NCBI GenBank assembly: GCA_029557895.1
Contig: JAKQHT010000014.1
Span: forward strand, 1-64,000
Direction: 5' to 3'
DNA from: Bacteroidota bacterium
GTDB taxonomy: Bacteria > Bacteroidota > Bacteroidia > Flavobacteriales > Flavobacteriaceae
Length of the DNA stretch: 64,000 nucleotides
How positions within the stretch are numbered: position 1 is the stretch's first letter; each line of letters opens with the position of its first letter. The notes beneath the pieces were generated by a model. The model was not told where the DNA came from and made no database searches. It saw only the letters and a list, made by a program, of their open reading frames with translations. The position numbers and the translations under genes were made by a program. Positions 52,334 to 62,484 of this stretch are shown here, piece after piece.

Positions 52334-54319
52334 ATGAACAGATTTTTTTTAGCGTTTTGTTACTTGCTTAACAGTGTTTCGTTTTCGCAACAAACAGAAT
52401 ATGTGGATTTTAAATCAGGAACATCTCACATTCTTGCGCTAGATCCGGCTGAAAAATCCGTTATGGGCAAAGTGGTTTATGAGTTTGAAATTTTAAAAGA
52501 TATTGATTCTGTTTATTTGGATGCGGTCAATCTCAAGCACTCTACAGTTTCGTTGGACGACTTTGAAGTGCGCCATATTTATGACGGCAGGCATATTATC
52601 GTAAAATCGCATTTTAAAGCTGGAGAAACCCATAAATTGTTTATTGATTGGGTTGTCCAACCCAAGCAGGCTCTGTACTTTGTTGGCGATCAAATTTGGA
52701 CGCAAGGCCAGGGTAAATATACCAGCAATTGGTTGCCAAGCATCGACGATGTGAACGACAAAATCGAATTTGATCTATCGATTTCATATAATGCCAATTA
52801 TGAAGTTGTGGCAAACGGAAATTTGGTTGATGTAATAGAAAAAGATTCAATCAAGACATGGCATTTCAATATGGATAAACCGATGAGCAGCTACCTTGTG
52901 GCGCTTGCCATTGGAAATTACGATAAGCGAACCGAAACATCCAACAGCGGTGTTCCATTGGAGTTTTACTATTACCCGGAAGATGTCTCAAAAGTGGAAC
53001 CGACCTATCGTTACAGCAAGCAACTATTTGATTTTATGGAAGATGAAATAGGTGTGCCGTATCCTTGGGAGATTTATAAGCAGGTTCCTGTCAAGGATTT
53101 TCTGTATTCTGGGATGGAAAACACAACACTTACCATTTTTTCGGACGCTTTGGTGGCAGATTCAATTGCTTTTAAAGACCGTAACTATGTGAATGTCAAT
53201 GCGCATGAATTGGCGCATCAATGGTTTGGAAATTTGGTGACTGCTACAAACAGTACTCACCATTGGGTCCAGGAGGGTTTTGCAACCTATTATGCGCTAT
53301 TGGCCGAACGTGCGATTTTTGGCGAAGATTATTACTATTGGCGCTTGTACGAATATGCGCAACGTCTTTTGGAACAGGAAAATAAAGGCGAAAGTACCGC
53401 ATTGCTCAACCCTAAAGCCAGTAGTCTGACCTTTTATCAAAAAGGCTGCTGGGCCTTGCACATTTTAAAAGAACAAGTGGGCGAGGAGGCATTTAGGGAA
53501 GCGGTGAAAGCCTATTTGTATAAAAACCAATTCAAAAATGTCGAAACCGCCGATTTTATAGTCGAGATTGAAAAAGCAAGTGGTCAAGATATATCGGAAT
53601 TTTCAAAAATTTGGCTCGAAGCAATTGATTTGCCGCAGGACGCAATGGTTAAAAGCCTGAAAAAATCCGATTTCATTCGGGAATATTTGGAGGTAGATTG
53701 TAAGTTGCATCCATCAAAATGCAACGACTATCTGGTGTCTGACATATCTGATAAAGCCAAGGTAAAAATCTTATTGCAAGATACGTATGGTGTCAAGCAA
53801 GAGGATTTTAACAACAGTTGGGAGGTGAGGCAGGCCATTGCCCAAAATCTCGAACAAATACCATTAAACCTCAAAGAAAACTATGAATCGCTGCTCAATG
53901 ACAAATCTTATGTAACGGTAGAAGCGGCGCTTTACAACCTTTGGGTTAATTTTCCCGAAGAACGTTCGAAATATCTTGAAAAAACCAAAGGTATCACAGG
54001 ATTTAGCGATTACAACGTGAGGATGCTTTGGCTGGCTCTTAACCTGAATACAATTGAATATCAGTCAGATAAAAAACAACTTGTATTTGAAGAACTTAAG
54101 GGCTATACCGATCCAAAATATGGCATTGAGGCGCGGATGAATGCTTTTAATTTTCTAAAGCTTATCAATGGGTTTGATGAAGAATCTGTTGGAAACCTGA
54201 TAGATGCGTCAAAACATCACAACTGGCGTTTTCAGCAATTTGCAAAAAACCTCCTTGAAGAACTTAGGAATCGTCCAAATTACCTGGAGCTGATCGATAA
54301 AAACACTACAAAACAATGA
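52334..54319 (+). CDS. M1 family aminopeptidase, secreted
   Basis: A 661-residue protein from the ATG at 52334 that starts a signal peptide (MNRFFLAFCYLLNSVSFSQQ); a TTG five codons upstream is less likely. It has the GMEN exopeptidase motif (YSGMENTTLTIF), the zinc motif HELAHQWFG (H-E-x-x-H) and the downstream Glu in WVQEGFATYYALLAERA. A helical C-terminal domain follows. It cleaves N-terminal residues of peptides in the periplasm or outside. The patatin gene overlaps its stop by 4 bp, so both are one operon. Confidence 0.92.
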   Translation: MNRFFLAFCYLLNSVSFSQQTEYVDFKSGTSHILALDPAEKSVMGKVVYEFEILKDIDSVYLDAVNLKHSTVSLDDFEVRHIYDGRHIIVKSHFKAGETHKLFIDWVVQPKQALYFVGDQIWTQGQGKYTSNWLPSIDDVNDKIEFDLSISYNANYEVVANGNLVDVIEKDSIKTWHFNMDKPMSSYLVALAIGNYDKRTETSNSGVPLEFYYYPEDVSKVEPTYRYSKQLFDFMEDEIGVPYPWEIYKQVPVKDFLYSGMENTTLTIFSDALVADSIAFKDRNYVNVNAHELAHQWFGNLVTATNSTHHWVQEGFATYYALLAERAIFGEDYYYWRLYEYAQRLLEQENKGESTALLNPKASSLTFYQKGCWALHILKEQVGEEAFREAVKAYLYKNQFKNVETADFIVEIEKASGQDISEFSKIWLEAIDLPQDAMVKSLKKSDFIREYLEVDCKLHPSKCNDYLVSDISDKAKVKILLQDTYGVKQEDFNNSWEVRQAIAQNLEQIPLNLKENYESLLNDKSYVTVEAALYNLWVNFPEERSKYLEKTKGITGFSDYNVRMLWLALNLNTIEYQSDKKQLVFEELKGYTDPKYGIEARMNAFNFLKLINGFDEESVGNLIDASKHHNWRFQQFAKNLLEELRNRPNYLELIDKNTTKQ

Positions 54320-55227
54320 GGGCATTGGTCATATCCGGAGGTGGGAGCAAAGGCGCTTTTGCGGGCGGAGTAGCTCAATACCTCATTGAAAACAAAGGGT
54401 TTGACTATGATATTTTTATTGGGACTTCTACTGGGAGCCTGCTGGTGTCGCATTTGGCGTTGAAAAAAATAGACGAAATCAAAAAAATATACACCAGTGT
54501 AACCCAAGATTCGATCTTTAGCGTGTGTCCTTTTACGATAAAAAGGAAAAAAGGCATAGAGACCATCGGGATCAATCATTTTAATGTGCTCCGTAATATC
54601 CTGAGAGGAAGCAAAACTTTTGGTGAGAGTTATGGCCTGAAGCAATTGATTAAGGATAATTTTTCAAAAAAAGACTTTGAGGAATTGAAAAAAACCGGTC
54701 TTGAGATTGTGATTACGGTTTCTAACCTGTCCTTGAACCAAGTGGAATATAAATCCATTCATGATTTTGGCTATGACGAATTTTGCGAATGGGTCTGGAT
54801 ATCTTGTAACTATACGCCGTTCATGTCCTTGGCCAAAAAAGATGGCTGTGAATATGCCGATGGAGGGTTGGGTTCCATGGTCCCGATAGATGAGGCCATC
54901 AAAAGAGGTGCGACAACAGTGGATGCCATCGTCTTGCAGACGGAAACCACGACGTACAACAGGATGCCTTCCCTGAATGCCTTTTCGCTATTGACCAATA
55001 TGTTTGCTTTTATGCTGGATAGAATTGAAGGTCAGAACATCCGGATCGGCAAATTTGTGGCGACCAATCAAAAAGCCATAATCAATTTTTATTATACTCC
55101 CGTAGTGCTGACTACCAATGCCTTGATTTTTGATAAGGAAAAAATGAAGCAATGGTGGCAAAGTGGATTTAATTTTGCCAAGTTCAAGGACGACGGGACG
55201 AGTCCGTTGGCTGATATGGAATCTTGA
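54316..55227 (+). CDS. patatin-like phospholipase
   Basis: A 303-residue cytosolic protein. It has the oxyanion motif SGGGSKGAFAGG (GGGxKG), the nucleophile GTSTG (G-x-S-x-G) at about residues 36-40 and the catalytic Asp in YADGGLGSMVP (D-G-G), the complete Ser-Asp dyad of patatins. It lacks a signal peptide. The family hydrolyses acyl esters of membrane lipids. It overlaps the M1 peptidase gene by 4 bp. Confidence 0.92.
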   Translation: MRALVISGGGSKGAFAGGVAQYLIENKGFDYDIFIGTSTGSLLVSHLALKKIDEIKKIYTSVTQDSIFSVCPFTIKRKKGIETIGINHFNVLRNILRGSKTFGESYGLKQLIKDNFSKKDFEELKKTGLEIVITVSNLSLNQVEYKSIHDFGYDEFCEWVWISCNYTPFMSLAKKDGCEYADGGLGSMVPIDEAIKRGATTVDAIVLQTETTTYNRMPSLNAFSLLTNMFAFMLDRIEGQNIRIGKFVATNQKAIINFYYTPVVLTTNALIFDKEKMKQWWQSGFNFAKFKDDGTSPLADMES

Positions 55228-55239
55228 TATTGGTGGAAT

Positions 55240-55761
55240 TTACCAAATTTCTTTTATTTCCTGTTTTATGAATGATAATGCGGCATCACTGGGCGCGCGT
55301 TTATCCATCATTTCGGTAAGAACCACTTCCCTTAATTTGTTGGCAGTATCTGTTTTTTCGAGAAGGCTGGCTTTACGTATCAGTTGTATCGTAGCATTTT
55401 TTGCTGCCGTGATGATGTTCCAGCAATCGCTGCTGAGGTAGATTTGTTGTGCCAAATTGTGTTCAAATTCTTCTTCGATGTTTGCTATAAGTAAAGACTC
55501 ATAATCATCTTTATTTGAGGATTTTGGTGTAACCCTTATAAGTAATCTTGCTGGTGTAATTCGCTCCAAGAAAATAGCCATTCGCTCATACGCTTGCAAG
55601 CGCAAAGGCAATGCGTGTACCTGAAGGTCTTTGTGCAACAAAAAACGCCTTCTGCCATCTTCATTTTTGGTATGTTCCTTAAAAAAATAATAAGCAATCA
55701 GGCCTGTAATAAGTGAAGGGACTGCAAAGAAAATCAGGTTAAGTATGTTTTCAGATTCCAT
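55240..55761 (-). CDS. small membrane-anchored hypothetical protein (DUF7935-like)
   Basis: A 173-residue protein with one N-terminal helix (ILNLIFFAVPSLITGLIAYYFF). A helical cytosolic part follows: HALPLRLQAYERMAIFLERITP, EEEFEHNLAQQIYLSSDCWNIITAAKNATIQLI. The sequence resembles a family common in Flavobacteriaceae, possibly DUF7935, but I cannot verify it. No catalytic motif is visible. It is convergent with the patatin gene and 50 bp after the glutamate synthase-like gene, perhaps in its operon. Confidence 0.6.
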   Translation of the reverse strand: MESENILNLIFFAVPSLITGLIAYYFFKEHTKNEDGRRRFLLHKDLQVHALPLRLQAYERMAIFLERITPARLLIRVTPKSSNKDDYESLLIANIEEEFEHNLAQQIYLSSDCWNIITAAKNATIQLIRKASLLEKTDTANKLREVVLTEMMDKRAPSDAALSFIKQEIKEIW

Positions 55762-55811
55762 AATAAAGTTTTTCCAAACTTAAGGCCTTTTTATAAACTT
55801 TGCAATGCCTG

Positions 55812-57368
55812 TTATGCCTTTCCTCCAAGGTAAATACAGTCTTTAAGTTGTCTAATGCCTTCAAAAGGAACAGGGGTTTTCTCGTACAGGTAGGTTTTGT
55901 CGAGTTCTTTGGACAAGTAAGAATCGTCCACGTTCACATCGATGTCTTTCATGGTAAACTGGCAAGGGTGTTCGTACCCTGCCGCATGTGTTATTTCCAC
56001 CAGTTCTTTTCGGAACGTTTTGAAATACTGCGCCAAGCGTTCTGACTTTAGCGGTATGTTGATGCCGCTTTGCAGCCATTTGCTCTGTGTGGCCACACCG
56101 CTCGGACAGCGGTTGGTATGGCATACTTGCGCTTGGATACAGCCAATGCTCATCATTGCTTCCCTTGCCACATTTATGCAGTCCACGCCCATGGCAAAAG
56201 CCATTGCAGCACGTGCCGGAAAACCCAATTTGCCACTTCCTATGAACACAATACGTTCCGTAAGGCCATACCGTTGGAACATTTTGTACAAATCACTGAA
56301 TCCATAAACGAAAGGTAACGATACGTGGTCTGCAAAGCTTGGCGGTGCGGCACCGGTACCACCTTCACCACCATCAACGGTTATAAAGTCGGGGCCTTTG
56401 CCTGTAGCGACCATAAGTTCTGCCAGTTCTTCCCATTGGTCGAGTTTGCCTATGGCAGCCTTGATGCCTACGGGCAATCCTGTAGCTTCTGCAATATCCT
56501 CAATAAATTGCATCAGTTCAGGAACATTGGAAAAAGCCGAATGGTTGGGTGGCGACAGTACATCTTTTCCCATGGGTACGTGACGGATTTCAGATATTTC
56601 CTTTGTGATTTTTGCTGCCGGCAACACACCGCCCTTACCGGGTTTGGCTCCTTGCGAAAGCTTGATTTCTATGGCTTTGACAAAAGGTTTCTCGTTGACC
56701 AGTGTTACTAATTTTTCCATTGAGAACCGCCCTTCATCATCCCGGACACCAAAATAGCCCGTTCCAAAATGAAAGATGACGTCGCCGCCATTGCAGTGGT
56801 ATGGCGACAATCCGCCTTCGCCAGTGTTTTGGTAAGCTCCGGCTATTTTTACGCCTTTGTTCAATGATTCTACTGCTTTTGCCGATAGCGACCCAAAACT
56901 CATGGCAGAAACATTGATGACCGACCCGGGACGATAAGGTTTTTTTCTTTGGTTATATGAACCCATTACTTTGGCACACGGTAGAAAACTATGGTCAAAT
57001 TGGTTGGGGTGATTTTCATCCAGATTGTAGGCCATCATCGCATTGTTGATAAAAATGTGCTGATGAGCATAAATATCTCTGTCTGTGCCAAACCCTTCGT
57101 AATTGTTTTCACGTTTTGCCGAGGCATAAATCCAACTGCGCTCTATCCTGTTGAATGGCAGTTCTTCACGATTGTTTGCCACCAAATATTGGCGGATTTC
57201 AGGCCCTATAGTTTCTAACATGTACCTAAAATGCCCGATGAGCGGAAAATTATGACTAATGGTATGGGCTTTTTGAAAAAAAACGTCTCGGATGACAACA
57301 ATTGCAATTACAATAATGAGCCACGCCCACCAACTGAGACTTGATAGGAATTGAATAACATTGTCCAT
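55812..57368 (-). CDS. FMN-binding glutamate synthase-like protein, membrane-anchored
   Basis: A 518-residue protein of the GltB central/FMN domain type. An N-terminal membrane helix (WWAWLIIVIAIVVIRDVFF, residues 13-31) is followed by SFGSLSAKAVESLNKG, KLSQGAKPGKGGVLPAAKIT, VDGGEGGTGAAPPSFADH (FMN loop) and a 3Fe-4S Cys motif CIQAQVCHTNRCPSG. It lacks the amidotransferase and reductase domains of the full enzyme, so glutamate synthesis from glutamine is unlikely by itself. An FMN-dependent ammonia- or other electron-transfer activity is possible. Confidence 0.85.
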   Translation of the reverse strand: MDNVIQFLSSLSWWAWLIIVIAIVVIRDVFFQKAHTISHNFPLIGHFRYMLETIGPEIRQYLVANNREELPFNRIERSWIYASAKRENNYEGFGTDRDIYAHQHIFINNAMMAYNLDENHPNQFDHSFLPCAKVMGSYNQRKKPYRPGSVINVSAMSFGSLSAKAVESLNKGVKIAGAYQNTGEGGLSPYHCNGGDVIFHFGTGYFGVRDDEGRFSMEKLVTLVNEKPFVKAIEIKLSQGAKPGKGGVLPAAKITKEISEIRHVPMGKDVLSPPNHSAFSNVPELMQFIEDIAEATGLPVGIKAAIGKLDQWEELAELMVATGKGPDFITVDGGEGGTGAAPPSFADHVSLPFVYGFSDLYKMFQRYGLTERIVFIGSGKLGFPARAAMAFAMGVDCINVAREAMMSIGCIQAQVCHTNRCPSGVATQSKWLQSGINIPLKSERLAQYFKTFRKELVEITHAAGYEHPCQFTMKDIDVNVDDSYLSKELDKTYLYEKTPVPFEGIRQLKDCIYLGGKA

Positions 57369-57429
57369 TTGGGAGTAATTTTGGTAAATATATTCAAAAA
57401 TTATGGTTTCATTGTCATATCTTTAACCA

Positions 57430-58986
57430 ATGGGCAAAAGGCAAAAGATTATTTTTTTTGGGTCGGCAGTTTTGATCATTGTAGCAGTTTTGGTTGCAAA
57501 CCGTGTTGCTACCATATGCTTGGAGCATATGTTGCATGTGCTCCCTGAACCTTTAAAAATAACATATAAACACATGGATGTCAACACGTTCATGGGTAGG
57601 GTGGTTGTCTATGGGGCGGAAGTGGTGAACAAGGTTGAAAATTCTGAAACCGCCAGAGCCAAACTCTATGCAGAAAAACTGACGGTCAGGAAATTTGGTT
57701 TTTGGGATTATATGTTAAATGGTAAAATGTCCATCGGAAAATTGGAACTGGATCGGCCAAAACTGATTTATTATGTTAGTGGAGAGGGCGATACCGATAT
57801 TCAAGGGGTGACCCAAGGCAATTCCATTCCGCCAAAAATTTCTGTGGATCAATTTATTGTTGATAATGCATTGGTAGTAATACGAGACGCAATTACAGAT
57901 TCCACTCTTTTGGAAACCAGAGGATTAAAAGCCAATTTTGGTAATGTCATTGTGGATAAAACCACCATGATGAGAAAGCGGCCTCTATCATATTCAGGAT
58001 TTGATTTGAGCCTCGATAGCTTGTTTTTCCGACTTGGACCTTATGAAAACCTGAAAACAGCATCTGTAGCAATCAACAAAGATCAGGCAAAAGTTGAACG
58101 ATTAAGGATCTACACCAAATACTCTAAAAATGAACTCTTAAAAAAAATACAGGTTGAGCGAGATTATTTTGATCTTACGGTCGATGCGCTCACGTTACAA
58201 TCTATAGATTTTGGTTACAGAGAAGATTTCACCTTTTTTTTTAAAAGTCCAAAAACGATTTTTGACAAGCCTGTTTTAAAGCTTTACAGGAACAAGTTGG
58301 TTCCAGATGATAACACCGTTAAAAAACTGTACGGCAACATATTGAGAAACCTTGGGTTTGATCTGGCCTTAAACAGCGTTTCACTCAACAATGCAACCAT
58401 TGAATATTCTGAAAAAGTACATTTGGAAAACCCGCCGGGAACCATTCGCTTCTCAAACCTTCATGCGGACATATCCAATTTGGGCAATACCTATCAGGTA
58501 GGCGAAAAGACCAATCTGGAAATCGAAGCCGTTTTTATGAAGTCAACACCCATCAAGGCCAATTGGTACTTTGATGTCAATAGCGCCAATGACAATTTTG
58601 TTTTCAAGGCAGAGGTTGGCAAGCTATTGGCACAAGACATGAACACGTTTTCAGGGCCAAATTTAAAGGTCTTGTTTGAAGGTGAACTGATCAAAACCTA
58701 CTTTACCATCGATGGGAACGCCCATAGATCCAATGTTGAACTACGGACCAAATATGAGGACTTTAAAGTGGATTTGCTCGAAAAGGAAGGTAAACGGAAA
58801 AACAAACTGCTTTCTGCAATGGTCAATTTGGTCATCAAACATAACAGCGACAAAACAGCCGATGGATTTAGGGAAGGTTTCAAAAAAGATATCGAAAGAG
58901 ACCCGACCAAATCTGTGTTTAATTTTCTGTGGCTCAATGCTAAAGAAGGTCTTTTGGATGCAATGACAGTTGTGGCCAAAAAATAG
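57430..58986 (+). CDS. AsmA/DUF748-like inner-membrane protein
   Basis: A 518-residue protein. It has one N-terminal helix (IIFFGSAVLIIVAVLVANRV, residues 7-26), then a long beta-rich chain with repeated features such as LKITYKHMDVNTFMGRVVVYGAEVVN, KMSIGKLELDRPKLIYY and NPPGTIRFSNLHADISNLG. This resembles the AsmA/DUF748 type, which is thought to bridge lipid transport to the outer membrane. The C-terminus is Lys-rich. A TATCTTTA box immediately before the ATG suggests a very short or absent leader. Followed on the same strand by uvrD. Confidence 0.65.
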   Translation: MGKRQKIIFFGSAVLIIVAVLVANRVATICLEHMLHVLPEPLKITYKHMDVNTFMGRVVVYGAEVVNKVENSETARAKLYAEKLTVRKFGFWDYMLNGKMSIGKLELDRPKLIYYVSGEGDTDIQGVTQGNSIPPKISVDQFIVDNALVVIRDAITDSTLLETRGLKANFGNVIVDKTTMMRKRPLSYSGFDLSLDSLFFRLGPYENLKTASVAINKDQAKVERLRIYTKYSKNELLKKIQVERDYFDLTVDALTLQSIDFGYREDFTFFFKSPKTIFDKPVLKLYRNKLVPDDNTVKKLYGNILRNLGFDLALNSVSLNNATIEYSEKVHLENPPGTIRFSNLHADISNLGNTYQVGEKTNLEIEAVFMKSTPIKANWYFDVNSANDNFVFKAEVGKLLAQDMNTFSGPNLKVLFEGELIKTYFTIDGNAHRSNVELRTKYEDFKVDLLEKEGKRKNKLLSAMVNLVIKHNSDKTADGFREGFKKDIERDPTKSVFNFLWLNAKEGLLDAMTVVAKK

Positions 58987-59084
58987 AATACGGGCATTTT
59001 TTCAAAATTGTTTATAATTATTCATAAAATCCAACTCCTATAACTGGATCAATGGTTAATTTCACGTTTTGAATTTTTTTAGAT

Positions 59085-61400
59085 TTGGAAGCGTATTTAA
59101 GTCAACTGAACGACGCACAATTGGCGCCAACTTTACAGAAAGATGGCCCCATGATCATTATAGCCGGAGCCGGATCGGGCAAGACCCGTGTATTGACCTA
59201 TAGGATTGCCTATCTGATGAGCGAGGGCGTTGATCCCTTCAATATTTTGGCGCTGACCTTTACCAATAAGGCTGCCAGGGAAATGAAATCGCGTATTGCG
59301 GCCATTGTGGGCGAGAGCGAGGCAAAAAACTTATGGATGGGAACATTTCATTCGGTTTTTGCCAAAATTCTCCGCATTGAAGCCGATAAATTGGGCTATC
59401 CCAATAATTTCACTATCTACGACACGCAAGATTCGCAACGGCTTATATCTTCTATTATCAAGGAAATGGAACTGGACAAGGATATTTACAAGTATAAGCA
59501 GGTACATGCTCGGATATCGTCCTATAAGAATAGTCTCATTACCGTAAAGGCTTATTTTCAAAACCCGGAATTGATTGAAGCCGATGCCATGGCCAAACGC
59601 CCACGGTTGGGCGAAATCTATAAGAACTATGTCGATCGCTGTTTTAAGGCTGGGGCAATGGATTTTGATGATTTATTATTGAAAACCAATGAATTGATTA
59701 CAAGGTTTCCCGATGTATTGGCAAAATACCAACACCGTTTCAGGTATATTTTGGTGGATGAGTACCAAGACACAAACCACTCACAGTACCTAATTGTCAG
59801 GGCACTTTCTGACCGTTACCAAAACATCTGCGTGGTGGGTGACGATGCACAGAGCATTTATGCATTTCGAGGTGCAAACATTAACAATATCCTGAATTTC
59901 CAAAGGGATTATGACAATGTAAACGTCTATCGGTTGGAGCAAAATTACCGTTCTACAAAAAATATCGTGAATGCTGCCAATTCTATCATTGACAAAAATC
60001 AGGTAAAGCTCGACAAGGTAGTTTGGACTGCCAATGACGAAGGTCCTAAAATAAAAGTAAACCGGCTTATGACCGATGGTGACGAAGGTAGGTTTGTGGC
60101 GAGTTCCATTTTTGAGAACAAAATGGACAAACAGCTAAAAAACAATGATTTTGCCGTACTTTACCGAACCAATGCCCAATCGCGTGCCATTGAAGATGCC
60201 CTCCGAAAGAAGAACATCCCTTATAGGATATACGGCGGCTTATCATTCTACCAACGTAAGGAAATAAAAGATGTGCTGGCTTATTTAAGACTGGTGGTAA
60301 ATCCCGCAGATGAAGAAGCCCTCATGCGTGTCATCAACTTTCCGGCAAGAGGAATAGGACAAACCACCATTGACAGATTGGTCGTGGCTGCCAATGACCA
60401 CAACCGTTCCATTTTTGATTTGATGAAACACATTGCAACGTTCAATGTGGATATCAATGCACCCACCAAGGTCAAGTTGCAAAACTTTGTAACCATGATC
60501 GAAAGTTTTCAGGTGATGAACCAGACAGTCAATGCCTTTGAACTTGCGGACCACGTGACCAAGGTCACAGGTATTATCCGCGAGTATAATAACGACGGCA
60601 CCCCCGAGGGCATTGCCAAAATGGAAAATATCGAAGAGTTGCTCAACGGTATCAAGGATTTTGTCGAAGGACAAATGGAGCTTGCCGATGCTACAGGAAA
60701 TATCACGGAGTTTTTGGAAGATGTGGCACTGGCGACCGATCTCGACAATGACAAGGGCGATGACGACCGTGTGGCGCTGATGACCATACATTTGGCAAAA
60801 GGCCTTGAATTTCCATACGTGTATATTGTTGGCATGGAGGAAGATCTCTTTCCAAGCGCCATGAGCATGAACACGAGGAGCGAACTCGAAGAAGAACGTC
60901 GCTTGTTTTACGTGGCATTGACACGGGCCGAAAAACAGGCCTACCTGACATATACCTTGTCACGTTATAGATGGGGGAAATTAATTGATGCCGAACCGAG
61001 CCGTTTTATTGAGGAAATCGATGACAAATATCTCGAAATCCTTACCCCGATTGAGGACAGAAGGTATAACCCAATGTTGTCTGCCGATATTTTTGGTGAT
61101 GTTGAGCCAGAGCGCAACCGTTTCAAAAAGCCGTTGCCCAGAAAGCAAGAGAACAAACCGGTAAAGTTTGTCCCACCTGCCAGATTAAAGCCCTTGGGCA
61201 AACCTGCCGAAAGTTCCAAAACAAACCTCTTTGATGGAGCACTGACTGTCGGCAATGTGGTACAACACACGCGGTTTGGTAAAGGCAGAGTGTTGAAAAT
61301 AGAGGGTAATGGAGCCGATGCCAAGGCTGAAATCGATTTTGACCATGGCGGTGTCAAAAAGCTCTTGCTGCGCTTTGCAAAGCTAGATGTGTTGGGGTAA
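59085..61400 (+). CDS. UvrD/PcrA-like ATP-dependent DNA helicase
   Basis: A 771-residue helicase of superfamily 1. Marks are the start EAYLSQLNDAQL, Walker A IIAGAGSGKTRVL, LTFTNKAAREMKSR, Walker B ILVDEYQDTNHSQY, VVGDDAQSIYAFRGA and LEQNYRSTKNI, then MTIHLAKGLEF and RLFYVALTRAEKQ. A Tudor-like C-terminal segment (VGNVVQHTRFGKGRVLKIEG) is usual for PcrA. It unwinds DNA in nucleotide excision repair and replication. The only initiator before the upstream TGA at 59070-59072 is TTG 59085, so it probably uses a TTG start. Confidence 0.95.
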   Translation: MEAYLSQLNDAQLAPTLQKDGPMIIIAGAGSGKTRVLTYRIAYLMSEGVDPFNILALTFTNKAAREMKSRIAAIVGESEAKNLWMGTFHSVFAKILRIEADKLGYPNNFTIYDTQDSQRLISSIIKEMELDKDIYKYKQVHARISSYKNSLITVKAYFQNPELIEADAMAKRPRLGEIYKNYVDRCFKAGAMDFDDLLLKTNELITRFPDVLAKYQHRFRYILVDEYQDTNHSQYLIVRALSDRYQNICVVGDDAQSIYAFRGANINNILNFQRDYDNVNVYRLEQNYRSTKNIVNAANSIIDKNQVKLDKVVWTANDEGPKIKVNRLMTDGDEGRFVASSIFENKMDKQLKNNDFAVLYRTNAQSRAIEDALRKKNIPYRIYGGLSFYQRKEIKDVLAYLRLVVNPADEEALMRVINFPARGIGQTTIDRLVVAANDHNRSIFDLMKHIATFNVDINAPTKVKLQNFVTMIESFQVMNQTVNAFELADHVTKVTGIIREYNNDGTPEGIAKMENIEELLNGIKDFVEGQMELADATGNITEFLEDVALATDLDNDKGDDDRVALMTIHLAKGLEFPYVYIVGMEEDLFPSAMSMNTRSELEEERRLFYVALTRAEKQAYLTYTLSRYRWGKLIDAEPSRFIEEIDDKYLEILTPIEDRRYNPMLSADIFGDVEPERNRFKKPLPRKQENKPVKFVPPARLKPLGKPAESSKTNLFDGALTVGNVVQHTRFGKGRVLKIEGNGADAKAEIDFDHGGVKKLLLRFAKLDVLG

Positions 61401-61567
61401 CGTTTTTTCTGTATCGAACCTATCTTTAATTTAAATTGCACATTTTCGCTAACCTCCACAATTAAAAAACCACAGAATGCACGGCTTCACCGATTATTCG
61501 ATCAATGGGCAACTGTGTAATCTGTGGCTTTGGATGATTAGAACAATGGACTTTCAATCCATAAGGT

Positions 61568-62434
61568 CTATTCCAGATGGGAATTGATGAAAAGTTTTAG
61601 TTTCAACCAAGTATCAAGGAGCTCCAGTCCTGCCCATCCATGGCCTGCATTGGGATATAAGGTAAATTCGTTTGTAACGCCAAGTTCATCGAGCCTATCC
61701 CTTAAATCGGTGCCTTGAGTAGTGGGGATCAGCGGGTCTTGGCCTCCATAAAACATAACGGTTGGAGGCGAAGCCGAAGTGGCTTGGTGGTATGGGCTTA
61801 CTTCTTCAAGAAAAGCAATGGAGGCGGTCTCTCCATACAAATCCAACAGTGCTTGGATGGCCGGGTCAGTATTTTCCAAATACGCAGGATCCGTAAAATT
61901 TGTTGGGCCGACTATGCTGCACACCATCTTTGAATCAGAACCAGTGTCAAAAGCATAGCTCCAAAGTAAAGACAGATGCGCGCCGGCACTAACACCTATA
62001 AATCCGTAATCATCTGAAAAAACGTAACTATTGTCAATGGATTTCAGATGGTTGACAACAGCCGAAATGTCGTCAATCTGCATGGGATATGGAGGTGTGG
62101 TCGCGTTAGCCAATCGGTAATTAATGTTCACGATGGCCACATTTGGCAAATCTTGCCTTATTATATCCCTAAAACCGTTCATATCGGCTTTGTCGCCGGA
62201 TGTCCAACCGCCGCCATGTACCAGTATTAGTACTTTGGTTTCTGTTGAACGATTGGCGGGCAAATAGATATCAAATTTTTGGTCGTCATCCGGACCATAG
62301 GAAATATTGAGTTCTTCATAATATTCCAAAGGATCCAAGCCGGTTGGCATATTGTCGTCAGAAGTATCGTCATTACCACATCCAAAGGCGATAAAAGCAA
62401 TCAAGATTGCAAAAAAATAGTTGTAGGTCTTCAT
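61568..62434 (-). CDS. alpha/beta hydrolase lipoprotein (carboxylesterase-like)
   Basis: A 288-residue protein with a lipoprotein signal (YFFAILIAFIAFGC). The HGGGWTSGDKADM motif (H-G-G-G oxyanion hole) and GFIGVSAGAHLSLL (nucleophile Ser) are followed by Asp in GGQDPLIPTTQ and His in PNAGHGWAGLELL. This is the BD-FAE/esterase type in Bacteroidota. It may cleave acyl esters of polysaccharides or small molecules; the substrate is unknown. Convergent with uvrD; a short inverted repeat at 61472-61529 (CCACAGA/TCTGTGG) is too weak to call a terminator. Confidence 0.85.
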   Translation of the reverse strand: MKTYNYFFAILIAFIAFGCGNDDTSDDNMPTGLDPLEYYEELNISYGPDDDQKFDIYLPANRSTETKVLILVHGGGWTSGDKADMNGFRDIIRQDLPNVAIVNINYRLANATTPPYPMQIDDISAVVNHLKSIDNSYVFSDDYGFIGVSAGAHLSLLWSYAFDTGSDSKMVCSIVGPTNFTDPAYLENTDPAIQALLDLYGETASIAFLEEVSPYHQATSASPPTVMFYGGQDPLIPTTQGTDLRDRLDELGVTNEFTLYPNAGHGWAGLELLDTWLKLKLFINSHLE

Positions 62435-62484
62435 GGTAAGAATTATATTGTTTAATTTGTAAACGATTTGATCCGTTCGTTATT

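Noticed and set aside
61472-61529. Terminator between uvrD and the hydrolase gene
   Set aside because: Seven-bp arms with a 44-nt loop and no T-run. Too weak to call.
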